A stretch of 64,000 bases of DNA from CAVPOO01 sp963707015 (GTDB lineage: Bacteria; Pseudomonadota; Gammaproteobacteria; Thiohalobacterales; Thiohalobacteraceae), in assembly GCA_963707015.1 (NCBI GenBank), contig CAVPOO010000001.1, positions 186,001 to 250,000 on the forward strand, read 5' to 3'. The notes under the pieces were generated by a model, which had not been told where the DNA came from, did not search any database, and saw nothing but the letters and a program-made list of their open reading frames with translations. Each line of letters begins with the position of its first letter. Within the stretch, counting starts at the first letter, position 1. Shown here one piece after another: positions 54,763-62,468 of this stretch. Both the position numbers and the translations under genes were made by a program.

Positions 54763-55662
54763 ATGGCTAAGAAATCCTATTCCTTTTATCCGGGCTGTTC
54801 TTCTCAAAAGGCGGCCTCGGCGTCCAACTACCAGGTTTCCGTTAACAGCATGTGTGACGTGCTGGATATCGAGCTTAACGAAATCCCTGACTGGAACTGC
54901 TGCTCGGCGTCGATCGGCTATGCTGCCGGCGGTGAATTACCTCGCCTCGCGCTCTCGGCCCGCAACATGGCGCTGTCGGAACAGGCACATCCGGGGCAGG
55001 ATATCGTTGCCACCTGCGCCGCCTGCTGGCTGGCTACCAGGGAAACCCAGGAGCGGCTGCACAATGACGGCGATCTCATGAAGGAGACTAACGAGGCGCT
55101 TGCGGCGGCCGGACTGACGGTAAAGGCGGACAAGAAAGTGCGCCACATGGTGGAAGTGCTGATCGAGGACTTTGGCTACGACGAACTCGGCAAGCACGTC
55201 AAGAAACCGCTGGAGGGAATGAAGATTGCCGGCTACGTGGGGTGTCAGACCAATCGACCCTTCGGTATCGACGGCGAATCCTTCGAGAACCCAAAGTACC
55301 TGGACAAGCTGGTCGAGACCATGGGCGCGGAATCCTGTGAAAACTATGAAAAGAAGGTATCCTGCTGTGGCGGAGCGCTGGCGTTCTCCGAACCTGAAAA
55401 GAGCCAGGCGCTGATCAAGGACATCATTGAGTCTGCCTATGACAATGGCGCCGACATGATTGTCACGCCCTGCCCCGTATGCCAGATGAATGTTGAGGTC
55501 TACCAGGACCAGATCAACTCCAAGTACGGCACCAAATTCAAGATGCCAACGGTCTACTACAGCACCCTGATGAGCGTCGCCTATGGCAAGTCGGGCAAGG
55601 AAGCGGGACTCGATGGCCAGATCATACCGGCCAAACAGCTCGAGGAGATCGCGAGCAAGTAG
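54763..55662 (+). CDS. hdrB: HdrB-like subunit (CCG-domain protein, QmoC replacement, part 2)
   Basis: The 299-aa protein has the paired CCG domains of heterodisulfide reductase B: YPGCSSQKAASASNYQ with DWNCCSAS, and GYVGCQTNRPFG with KVSCCGGALAF and TPCPVCQMN. These Cys sets bind noncubane 4Fe-4S clusters in HdrB. Qmo variants with HdrCB instead of membrane QmoC are known in Thiobacillus-type oxidisers and Gram-positive reducers. It is the last gene of the operon, followed by a terminator. Confidence 0.94.
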   Translation: MAKKSYSFYPGCSSQKAASASNYQVSVNSMCDVLDIELNEIPDWNCCSASIGYAAGGELPRLALSARNMALSEQAHPGQDIVATCAACWLATRETQERLHNDGDLMKETNEALAAAGLTVKADKKVRHMVEVLIEDFGYDELGKHVKKPLEGMKIAGYVGCQTNRPFGIDGESFENPKYLDKLVETMGAESCENYEKKVSCCGGALAFSEPEKSQALIKDIIESAYDNGADMIVTPCPVCQMNVEVYQDQINSKYGTKFKMPTVYYSTLMSVAYGKSGKEAGLDGQIIPAKQLEEIASK

Positions 55663-55690
55663 GCGGGGGCGATCGCTGCAAAAACCGTGG

Positions 55691-55716
55691 CCCCTCACGT
55701 GAGGGGCTTTTTTTTG
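55691..55716 (+). terminator. Rho-independent terminator of the qmo-hdr operon
   Basis: GCCCCTCAC and GTGAGGGGC form a perfect 9-bp stem with no unpaired loop on paper, so the real loop is probably 3-4 nt, followed by eight T. It lies 29 nt after hdrB. Confidence 0.93.
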
Positions 55717-55825
55717 ACTGAACATGCGGTGGCCACGCAGGCGATGCAACGATTGCTTACTAGTTTCCAACAGCTTGCGCGGCAATCTATTCACGGGCTT
55801 GCCCGGTTCCGAGAGGTCCTTATCC

Positions 55826-56821
55826 ATGACAGAACGAGCTGATTCCACGCCTGTCTACGCGGCACTCGATCCGGAAACCATTCTCGGCGCCATAGACAGC
55901 GTCGGGTGGCACAGCAATGGCAGGCTACTGGCACTCAACAGCTATGAAAACCGTGTCTATCAGGTCGGCATCGACGACGACCGCTTCCTGATCGCCAAAT
56001 TCTATCGCCCGGGGCGCTGGTCCGACTCCGCCATTCTTGAGGAACACCATTTTAGCGGCGAACTGGTCGAACATCAGATTCCGGTCGTCGCACCTTTGCC
56101 GGGACCGGATGATCGCACATTGCATGAGTTTCACGGCTATCGATTTTCCCTATACCCGCGCCAGGGAGGACGCTGGCCGGACTTGGACAAGTCAGACCAC
56201 CTTGAATGGATGGGACGCCTGCTCGGCAGACTGCACGGGGTCGGTGCACTGCGAGTGTTTCAACACCGCCCCTCGCTAAATATCGAGACGTTTGGCGTCG
56301 CGTCGTATCAGTTCCTGCTGGAGCAAGGATTTCTCCCGCCCCATGTGGAGCTGGCGTACCGTAGCCTGGTCGAGGACCTGCTTGGGCAGATCCGCACTGC
56401 CTGGGAGCGCGCTGGCAAGGTCCATGCCATCAGACTGCACGGTGACTGCCATCCCGGAAATATACTGTGGACCGACGACGGCCCCCATTTTGTGGATCTC
56501 GATGACTGCCGGATGGGACCTGCCGTCCAGGATCTTTGGATGTTGTTATCCGGTGAGCGCCATGAGATGGAGCAACAGTTGAGCAGGATTCTGGCCGGCT
56601 ATACCCGCTTTGCCGACTTCAGGCCGGGCGAGCTATACCTGATAGAAGCACTGCGAACCTTGCGCATGATTCACTACGCTGCATGGCTTGCCCGGCGCTG
56701 GGGCGATCCAGCCTTCCCGCAGGCCTTCCCCTGGTTTGGCAGCACCCGTTACTGGGAAGACCATATATTGTCGCTGCGTGAGCAGGCTGCCCTACTTGAC
56801 GAGCCCCTGCTTTCGATCTGA
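55826..56821 (+). CDS. srkA: Stress response kinase A (Ser/Thr kinase, YihE/RdoA type)
   Basis: The 331-aa protein is an aminoglycoside-phosphotransferase-fold kinase with RVYQVGIDDDRFLIAKFYRP (ATP Lys), the catalytic loop IRLHGDCHPGNILW and the metal box FVDLDDCRMGPAVQDLW. SrkA counters stress-induced death in E. coli, possibly by opposing the MazEF toxin. GAGAGG precedes the ATG at 55826. It is a single gene after the qmo terminator. Confidence 0.94.
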   Translation: MTERADSTPVYAALDPETILGAIDSVGWHSNGRLLALNSYENRVYQVGIDDDRFLIAKFYRPGRWSDSAILEEHHFSGELVEHQIPVVAPLPGPDDRTLHEFHGYRFSLYPRQGGRWPDLDKSDHLEWMGRLLGRLHGVGALRVFQHRPSLNIETFGVASYQFLLEQGFLPPHVELAYRSLVEDLLGQIRTAWERAGKVHAIRLHGDCHPGNILWTDDGPHFVDLDDCRMGPAVQDLWMLLSGERHEMEQQLSRILAGYTRFADFRPGELYLIEALRTLRMIHYAAWLARRWGDPAFPQAFPWFGSTRYWEDHILSLREQAALLDEPLLSI

Positions 56822-57016
56822 CCGGGGCCACGCGGATCTGCGTCACGGGACGCACATCGCAAACACAGTTACTGCCTGCCAGCCGCTGATAGCGCTGATT
56901 CGAGTGGGCACAGGCGAGGAAACGCTATCCCGTCCCGACCGGCTGGGCTGAGAACGGCGAAGTCCGTCTTCCTTTGGACTCTTGCACGCTGAACTGGACG
57001 CAGGCAGCGTGACATC
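56822..57016. other. Interval after srkA
   Basis: About 195 nt without a recognisable gene or hairpin. Confidence 0.5.
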
Positions 57017-57043
57017 AAAAAGAAAGGCGGCACAAGCCGCCTT
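57017..57043 (-). terminator. Candidate terminator downstream of fba
   Basis: On the minus strand AAGGCGGC and GCCGCCTT pair around TTGT, followed by TCTTTTT. It lies 340 nt past the fba stop, with a MITE-like element between, and probably marks the end of the tkt-fba operon. Confidence 0.65.
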
Positions 57044-57066
57044 CATGGTCAAGACTGCAGTCGTTC

Positions 57067-57236
57067 CCTAGGAGAGAGAGTCTGTCAGACTTAGGGGTTC
57101 GTGACGAGGCAGGTAGGAGAGTAAGCATCACGGTTTCGAGGCGCATAGTGGGCCCTACGCAACGAGAAAGCGCGAGGCTTTGGGCCGCTCTCCCACCGCC
57201 GCAGTAGAATCAGCCTAAGTCCGACAGACTCCTAGG
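57067..57236. mobile_element. MITE-like element with inverted ends
   Basis: The ends are inverted: 57067-57095 has CCTAGG, an AGAG insertion and AGTCTGTCAGACTTAGG; 57214-57236 has CCTAAGTCCGACAGACTCCT plus AGG. The 170-bp unit encodes nothing. One end sequence recurs at 9472-9490 over the speD stop codon. It sits between fba and its putative terminator. An IS-derived non-autonomous element is inferred. Confidence 0.65.
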
Positions 57237-57379
57237 CCAGCCGGGATACTTCAAGACTTGTGAGCACCCCCGCTCGCCATTTTCTGCCTGTTTCCGCAAA
57301 CACTCAGACGCGGCTTCTGCCGAGAGTCCCGGCGCAACCAAACGGTGCGATCCTCAGACAAGTCCAGGCACCCTCGGGT

Positions 57380-58444
57380 CTAGTTGACGCGCGGATCAAG
57401 CTCACCGGACTGATAACGCTTCGCCATCACTTCCAGACTAATCGGCTTGATTTTGGAGGCATTGCCGGCCGTGCCAAATGACTCGTAGCGATCCTTGCAG
57501 ATATCACTCATGGCCTGGGTCGCTGCCTTGAGGTATTTTCTGGGATCAAAGTTTTTGGGATTTTCCGCCAGATGCCTGCGAATCGCCCCGGTGCTGGCCA
57601 TCCTAAGATCGGTGTCGATGTTGACCTTGACAACCCCGTGTTTGATGCCCTCCTGAATCTCTTTAACAGGGACACCATAGGTTTCACCCATGTCACCACC
57701 GTACTGATCGATAATTTTCAGCCAATCCTGCGGCACTGAGGAAGATCCATGCATGACCAGATGCGTATCCGGTATCCGCGCATGAATTTCCTTGACGCGG
57801 TCTATAGCCAGGATGTCGCCGGTTGGCGGACGCGTGAACTTGTAGGCACCATGGCTGGTTCCGATCGCAATGGCCAGCGCGTCCACCCCGGTCTGCTTGA
57901 CGAAATCCGCCGCCTGCTCGGGGTCGGTCAGCAGCTGGTCATGGCTGAGTTTACCCTCCGCGCCCGAACCATCTTCCTCACCAGCCATGCCGGTTTCCAG
58001 AGAGCCCAGACAGCCCAGCTCACCCTCTACGGATACCCCACCGGCGTGCGCCATCTCCACCACACGCCGTGTCACATCGACGTTGTATTCATACGTGGAA
58101 GGCGTCTTCATATCTTCCATCAGCGAACCGTCCATCATCACGGATGTAAACGCAAGTTGAATAGACTGCAGGCATACCGCAGGCGACGCACCGTGGTCCT
58201 GATGTACAACAATCGGGATGTGCGGCCATTGTTCCGCCGCGGCCTGCATCAGATGGCGAATAAACGGGGCACCGGCATAGCTGCGCGCACCTGCAGATGC
58301 CTGAACGATGACAGGACTGTCTGTCTTGTCCGCCGCCTCCATAATGGCATGCATCTGTTCCATGTTATTGACGTTGAACGCCGGCACGCCGTAGCCATGC
58401 TCAGCCGCATGATCGAGAAGTTGACGCAGAGATATCAGGGCCAT
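57380..58444 (-). CDS. fba: Fructose-bisphosphate aldolase, class II
   Basis: The 354-aa zinc aldolase has VHQDHGASPAVCLQSI (zinc His), SLMEDMKTPSTYEYNV, EGELGCLGSLETGMAG, AIAIGTSHGAYKF, VMHGSSSVP and VKVNIDTDLRMAST. It cleaves or forms fructose 1,6-bisphosphate, and in Calvin-cycle bacteria also sedoheptulose 1,7-bisphosphate. It is of the long Calvin-associated type and starts with ATG after GGAG. It is the last gene of tkt-gap-pgk-pyk-fba. Confidence 0.97.
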   Translation of the reverse strand: MALISLRQLLDHAAEHGYGVPAFNVNNMEQMHAIMEAADKTDSPVIVQASAGARSYAGAPFIRHLMQAAAEQWPHIPIVVHQDHGASPAVCLQSIQLAFTSVMMDGSLMEDMKTPSTYEYNVDVTRRVVEMAHAGGVSVEGELGCLGSLETGMAGEEDGSGAEGKLSHDQLLTDPEQAADFVKQTGVDALAIAIGTSHGAYKFTRPPTGDILAIDRVKEIHARIPDTHLVMHGSSSVPQDWLKIIDQYGGDMGETYGVPVKEIQEGIKHGVVKVNIDTDLRMASTGAIRRHLAENPKNFDPRKYLKAATQAMSDICKDRYESFGTAGNASKIKPISLEVMAKRYQSGELDPRVN

Positions 58445-58532
58445 AACTGTCTCCTTCGAGTAGTTGGGGAATCTTGTTTAGACAAATAGCGCATGGAATA
58501 TTCCGGACAGGCTGTACCAGGGCAGGGACAGA

Positions 58533-59981
58533 TCATTCTTTGGTTTTCAATTCATGCTCGCCAACGCGCAGAATTTTCATGGCGTTTGTTCCGCCAAGTA
58601 CACCTGCGAGATCACCTTTTGTAATGATCACCAGGTCACCATCGCGAACCGCGCCACGACGCATGAGTTCATCGATGGCCTCTCTGTTCACCTCCGCATG
58701 ATCTGTGGTGGTGACGTCAAAACTGACGGGATAAACACCGCGGTAAAGCGTTACCTTTCTACGCGTCTCAACGTGACGCGTCAAGGCGTAGATCGGGATT
58801 CCGGAACTGATACGTGACATCCATAACGGCGTTGCACCGGATTCGGTCAGTGCGGCAATCGCCTTTACGCCCAGCTGGTTAGCAGTATACATGGTGGCCT
58901 TGGCTATAGCCTCATCGATCCTGTGGAATCGCATCCGCGTACGGCGCTCGGCCGCGTGCACACTGCGCTGTCGTTCGGCCCCCTTGCAGATTCGATCCAT
59001 CGCGGCGACCACCATGGCCGGGTTTTTCCCCATCGCCGTCTCCGCGGACAGCATTACGGCATCGGTGCCATCAATCACAGCGTTAGCGACGTCAAAGACC
59101 TCAGCACGCGTCGGTATCGGGTTCTCGACCATCGACTGCATCATCTGCGTCGCCGTGATCACAACACGATCCATGGTACGCGCCACCTGGATGATTCGCT
59201 TCTGGACAGCTGGCAATTCAGCGTCACCGATTTCTACGCCAAGATCACCACGCGCAATCATAAGCGCGTCGGTCGCTGCGACAATCTCTTCCAGATTTTC
59301 TACTGCTTCGGCACGCTCAATCTTAGCCATGATACCACCGTGCCCACCGGCCTGTCTGAGTAATTCCCGCGCCTGATGGATATCGTCGGCACAGCGCGGA
59401 AAGGAAACAGCCAGATAGTCGGCTTGCATTTCAGCCGCGACACGGATATCAGACCGGTCCTTGTCAGTCAGCGCCTTGGCTGTCAATCCTCCGCCTTGGC
59501 GGTTGATACCCTTGTTGTTGGACAACTCGCCACCCACGACGACACGGCAGTCCACCTCGGTAGCAGTGACATCTTCAACCCAGAGAACAACCTGCCCATC
59601 GTCGAGTAACAGCGTGTCGCCGCGGTGGACATCGTCGGACAATTGCCGATAGGTAATTCCAACCCGATCCTGAGTACCGGCGTCTGAATCCAGATCGGCA
59701 TCGAGCGTAAAGCGTGCGCCTTCTTCCAGCCTGACCCGACCCTCTCTGAAGCGATCAATGCGAATCTTCGGTCCCTGCAGATCGGCCAATACGCCTACCT
59801 GGCGCCCGTGTGCGCGCGCCCGATTACGAACCGTCTGGGCACGTTCCAGGTGCTGTGCCGCAGTGCCGTGGGAGAAATTTAGGCGAACCACGTCCACGCC
59901 GGCCTGGATGAGTTCATCCAGAGCCTTCGCGTCATCGGTGGCGGGACCCAGCGTCGCAATGATCTTGGTGCGTCTTAACAT
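58533..59981 (-). CDS. pyk: Pyruvate kinase
   Basis: The 482-aa protein starts MLRRTKIIATLGPATDDAKA and has MARGDLGVEIG, TATQMMQSMVENPIPTRAEV and DAVMLSAETAMGKNP. It makes pyruvate and ATP from phosphoenolpyruvate. ATG at 59981 fits the family; an ATG 21 nt upstream is open. It lies between pgk and fba, 76 nt after pgk. Confidence 0.97.
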   Translation of the reverse strand: MLRRTKIIATLGPATDDAKALDELIQAGVDVVRLNFSHGTAAQHLERAQTVRNRARAHGRQVGVLADLQGPKIRIDRFREGRVRLEEGARFTLDADLDSDAGTQDRVGITYRQLSDDVHRGDTLLLDDGQVVLWVEDVTATEVDCRVVVGGELSNNKGINRQGGGLTAKALTDKDRSDIRVAAEMQADYLAVSFPRCADDIHQARELLRQAGGHGGIMAKIERAEAVENLEEIVAATDALMIARGDLGVEIGDAELPAVQKRIIQVARTMDRVVITATQMMQSMVENPIPTRAEVFDVANAVIDGTDAVMLSAETAMGKNPAMVVAAMDRICKGAERQRSVHAAERRTRMRFHRIDEAIAKATMYTANQLGVKAIAALTESGATPLWMSRISSGIPIYALTRHVETRRKVTLYRGVYPVSFDVTTTDHAEVNREAIDELMRRGAVRDGDLVIITKGDLAGVLGGTNAMKILRVGEHELKTKE

Positions 59982-60057
59982 AATCGGTAAGGGGCGAGGC
60001 ATGAAGGGTGAGGAGCAATAATCCCCTGACTCCGCAACTCACATCCCTGATGACTCC

Positions 60058-61239
60058 TTAGTCTTTCGCCCGCTCTTCAAGGATGGCAACCGCGGGAAGC
60101 TTCTTGCCTTCAAGAAACTCCAGGAAAGCGCCCCCACCCGTCGAGATATACGAGACCTTGTCGGCAATGCCGTACTTGTCCACGGCCGCCAGGGTATCGC
60201 CGCCCCCGGCAATCGAGAACGCCGTCGATGCGGCAATTGCCTGCCCCAAAACCTTGGTACCCTCACCAAACTGGTCAAACTCGAAGACACCAACAGGGCC
60301 GTTCCAGACAATCGTACCTGCAGATTTCATCATTTCCGCGTAACGAGCGGCCGTCTCGGGCCCGATATCAAAGATCATATCGTCGTCCGCAACGTTCTCG
60401 ACCGATTTGGCGACGGCCTCCGCTGATTCGGAAAACTCCTTCCCTACAACAACATCCGTTGGGACCGGGACGTCGTTGCCCTTTGCTTTCGCTGCCTCCA
60501 TCAGACGCTTGGCCTCAGGGATGAGATCCTGCTCATACAGGGACTTGCCGACCTTGTAACCGGCAGCTGCGATAAACGTGTTGGCAATTCCACCACCCGG
60601 GATCAGCTGATCAACGACCTTGGAAAGCGATTCGAGAACCGTCAACTTGGTTGAAACCTTCGAGCCACCCACAATCGCCACCATCGGGCGTGCGGGATTA
60701 TCCAGCGCCTTGCCCAGCGCCTCCAGTTCACCTGCCAATAGCGGCCCCGCACAAGCCACCGGTGCATACTTGGCGACGCCGTGAGTAGAGGCTTGCGCCC
60801 GATGTGCGGTACCAAAGGCATCCATCACAAAGATGTCGCAAAGCGCCGCCATCTTCTTGGACAGTTCATCGTCGTTGGTCATTTCACCTTTGTTGAACCG
60901 GACGTTTTCACACAGGATCACATCACCGTCGCGCATGTGACCCACGCCGTTGATCCAGTCCTTGACCATCTCGACATCGCGACCGAGTAGCGCGGCAAGA
61001 TGATCACCCACCGGAATCATGGAGAATTGCTCGTCGAACTCACCTTCGGTGGGACGTCCCAGATGCGACATCACTATAACCTTGGCGCCCGCCTTCATCG
61101 CATGTTCAATAGTGGGCAGACTGGCAAGGATTCGCTTGTCACTCGTAACCTTGCCATTCTTGATCGGCACGTTCAGATCCTCTCGAATCAAAACACGCTT
61201 ACCGGCTAGGTCGAGATCAGTCATCTTGAGTACTGGCAT
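60058..61239 (-). CDS. pgk: Phosphoglycerate kinase
   Basis: The 393-aa protein reads KRVLIREDLNVPIKNGKVTS, VMSHLGRPTEGEFD, FGTAHRAQASTHGVAKY, KVSTKLTVLE and GGGIANTF, all pgk marks. It interconverts 1,3-bisphosphoglycerate and 3-phosphoglycerate with ATP. AGGAG lies 8 nt before the ATG. A strong hairpin separates it from gap. Confidence 0.98.
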   Translation of the reverse strand: MPVLKMTDLDLAGKRVLIREDLNVPIKNGKVTSDKRILASLPTIEHAMKAGAKVIVMSHLGRPTEGEFDEQFSMIPVGDHLAALLGRDVEMVKDWINGVGHMRDGDVILCENVRFNKGEMTNDDELSKKMAALCDIFVMDAFGTAHRAQASTHGVAKYAPVACAGPLLAGELEALGKALDNPARPMVAIVGGSKVSTKLTVLESLSKVVDQLIPGGGIANTFIAAAGYKVGKSLYEQDLIPEAKRLMEAAKAKGNDVPVPTDVVVGKEFSESAEAVAKSVENVADDDMIFDIGPETAARYAEMMKSAGTIVWNGPVGVFEFDQFGEGTKVLGQAIAASTAFSIAGGGDTLAAVDKYGIADKVSYISTGGGAFLEFLEGKKLPAVAILEERAKD

Positions 61240-61336
61240 TGAATCGCTCCTGAAAGAGGGAAAAGATTTAGATCAAGGTTCTCCTTCAGCTAAATCTTTT
61301 ACGAATGGGAAATGCAGAACTAATTGGGAGAAAGGG

Positions 61337-61365
61337 GAAAGTGGCGGGCGTCGCCCGCCGCTTTC
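61337..61365. promoter_or_regulatory. Strong intercistronic hairpin between gap and pgk
   Basis: A 13-bp stem (minus strand GAAAGCGGCGGGC with GCCCGCCACTTTC, one mismatch) has a 3-nt loop and no long U run. It could stabilise the gap transcript end or set the ratio of gap to pgk. It is not a classical terminator. Confidence 0.5.
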
Positions 61366-61414
61366 CAGATTCAGCACCTTGGACCTCTTCTCTTTCCCTG
61401 TTCCTGTTTATGCC

Positions 61415-62416
61415 TTACTTGGCATTCATCAATGCAACGGTGGTATCCAGCATTCGGTTGGAGAAGCCCCATTCGTTGTCATACCAGGAACAGACTTTCA
61501 CCAGCGTGCCGTCGATGACGCGGGTCAGCGTCGCGTCGAAATTGGACGTGGTGCTGGTGTGGTTGAAGTCGACGGAAACAAGTGGGCCATCGCTATATGC
61601 CAGAATCTTGCCGTCCGCAGCTTGCTTCATGATAGTGTTGATTTCCTCGACACTGGTGTCACGCCCCGCGTCGAAGCAGAGATCGACAACAGACACATTG
61701 ATGGTCGGCACACGAATCGCAAAACCGTCCAGCTTGCCATTCAGCTCCGGCAGCACCAGGCCGACCGCCGCCGCAGCTCCCGTCTTGGTCGGGATCATGG
61801 ACATGGTCGCCGAACGCGCGCGGCGCAAATCCGAGTGGTAGACATCCGTCAACACCTGATCATTCGTGTAGGAGTGGATAGTTGTCATCAGACCGCGAAC
61901 GAGACCGATTTTTTCGTGCAATGGCTTGACGAGCGGCGCGAGGCAGTTGGTGGTGCAGGAAGCGTTGGAGATCACGGTATCGCCAGCTTTCAGCACACCC
62001 TCGTTGACGCCATAGACCACGGTGGCATCCACGTCCTTCCCGCCCGGCGCAGAAATGATCACCTTCTTGGCTCCAGCCTGCAGGTGTGCAGAGGCCTTTG
62101 CCTTGCTGGCGAAAAAGCCGGTGCACTCATGGACGACGTCCACACCCAACTCACTCCACGGCAACTTGGACGGGTCACGCTCGGCCAATACCTTTATCTT
62201 GTCCCCGTTGACAACAATATTGTCACCTTCGACAGAGACGGTGCCCGGGAACTTGCCATGGACAGTGTCATACTGGGTGAGGTGCGCATTCGTGTTGGCA
62301 TCCCCCAGATCATTGATGGCAACGATTTCAATGTCTTTGCGACCCGCTTCATACAGGGCGCGCAGCACATTACGGCCAATTCGCCCATACCCGTTGATTG
62401 CAACTTTAATCGCCAT
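61415..62416 (-). CDS. gap: Glyceraldehyde-3-phosphate dehydrogenase, type I
   Basis: The 333-aa protein starts MAIKVAINGYGRIGRNVLRA and has the catalytic-Cys region VISNASCTTNCLAPLVKP, then TIHSYTNDQVLTDVYHSDLR and the C-terminal SWYDNEWGFSNRM. It converts glyceraldehyde 3-phosphate and 1,3-bisphosphoglycerate. It starts at 62416 after GAGATAG; the longer reading from 62479 overlaps tkt and is rejected. Confidence 0.98.
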   Translation of the reverse strand: MAIKVAINGYGRIGRNVLRALYEAGRKDIEIVAINDLGDANTNAHLTQYDTVHGKFPGTVSVEGDNIVVNGDKIKVLAERDPSKLPWSELGVDVVHECTGFFASKAKASAHLQAGAKKVIISAPGGKDVDATVVYGVNEGVLKAGDTVISNASCTTNCLAPLVKPLHEKIGLVRGLMTTIHSYTNDQVLTDVYHSDLRRARSATMSMIPTKTGAAAAVGLVLPELNGKLDGFAIRVPTINVSVVDLCFDAGRDTSVEEINTIMKQAADGKILAYSDGPLVSVDFNHTSTTSNFDATLTRVIDGTLVKVCSWYDNEWGFSNRMLDTTVALMNAK

Positions 62417-62468
62417 TCTTTTACTATCTCCGTATTTTCTGTTGAGTAACTCTTTGAATCGGCGCTGC

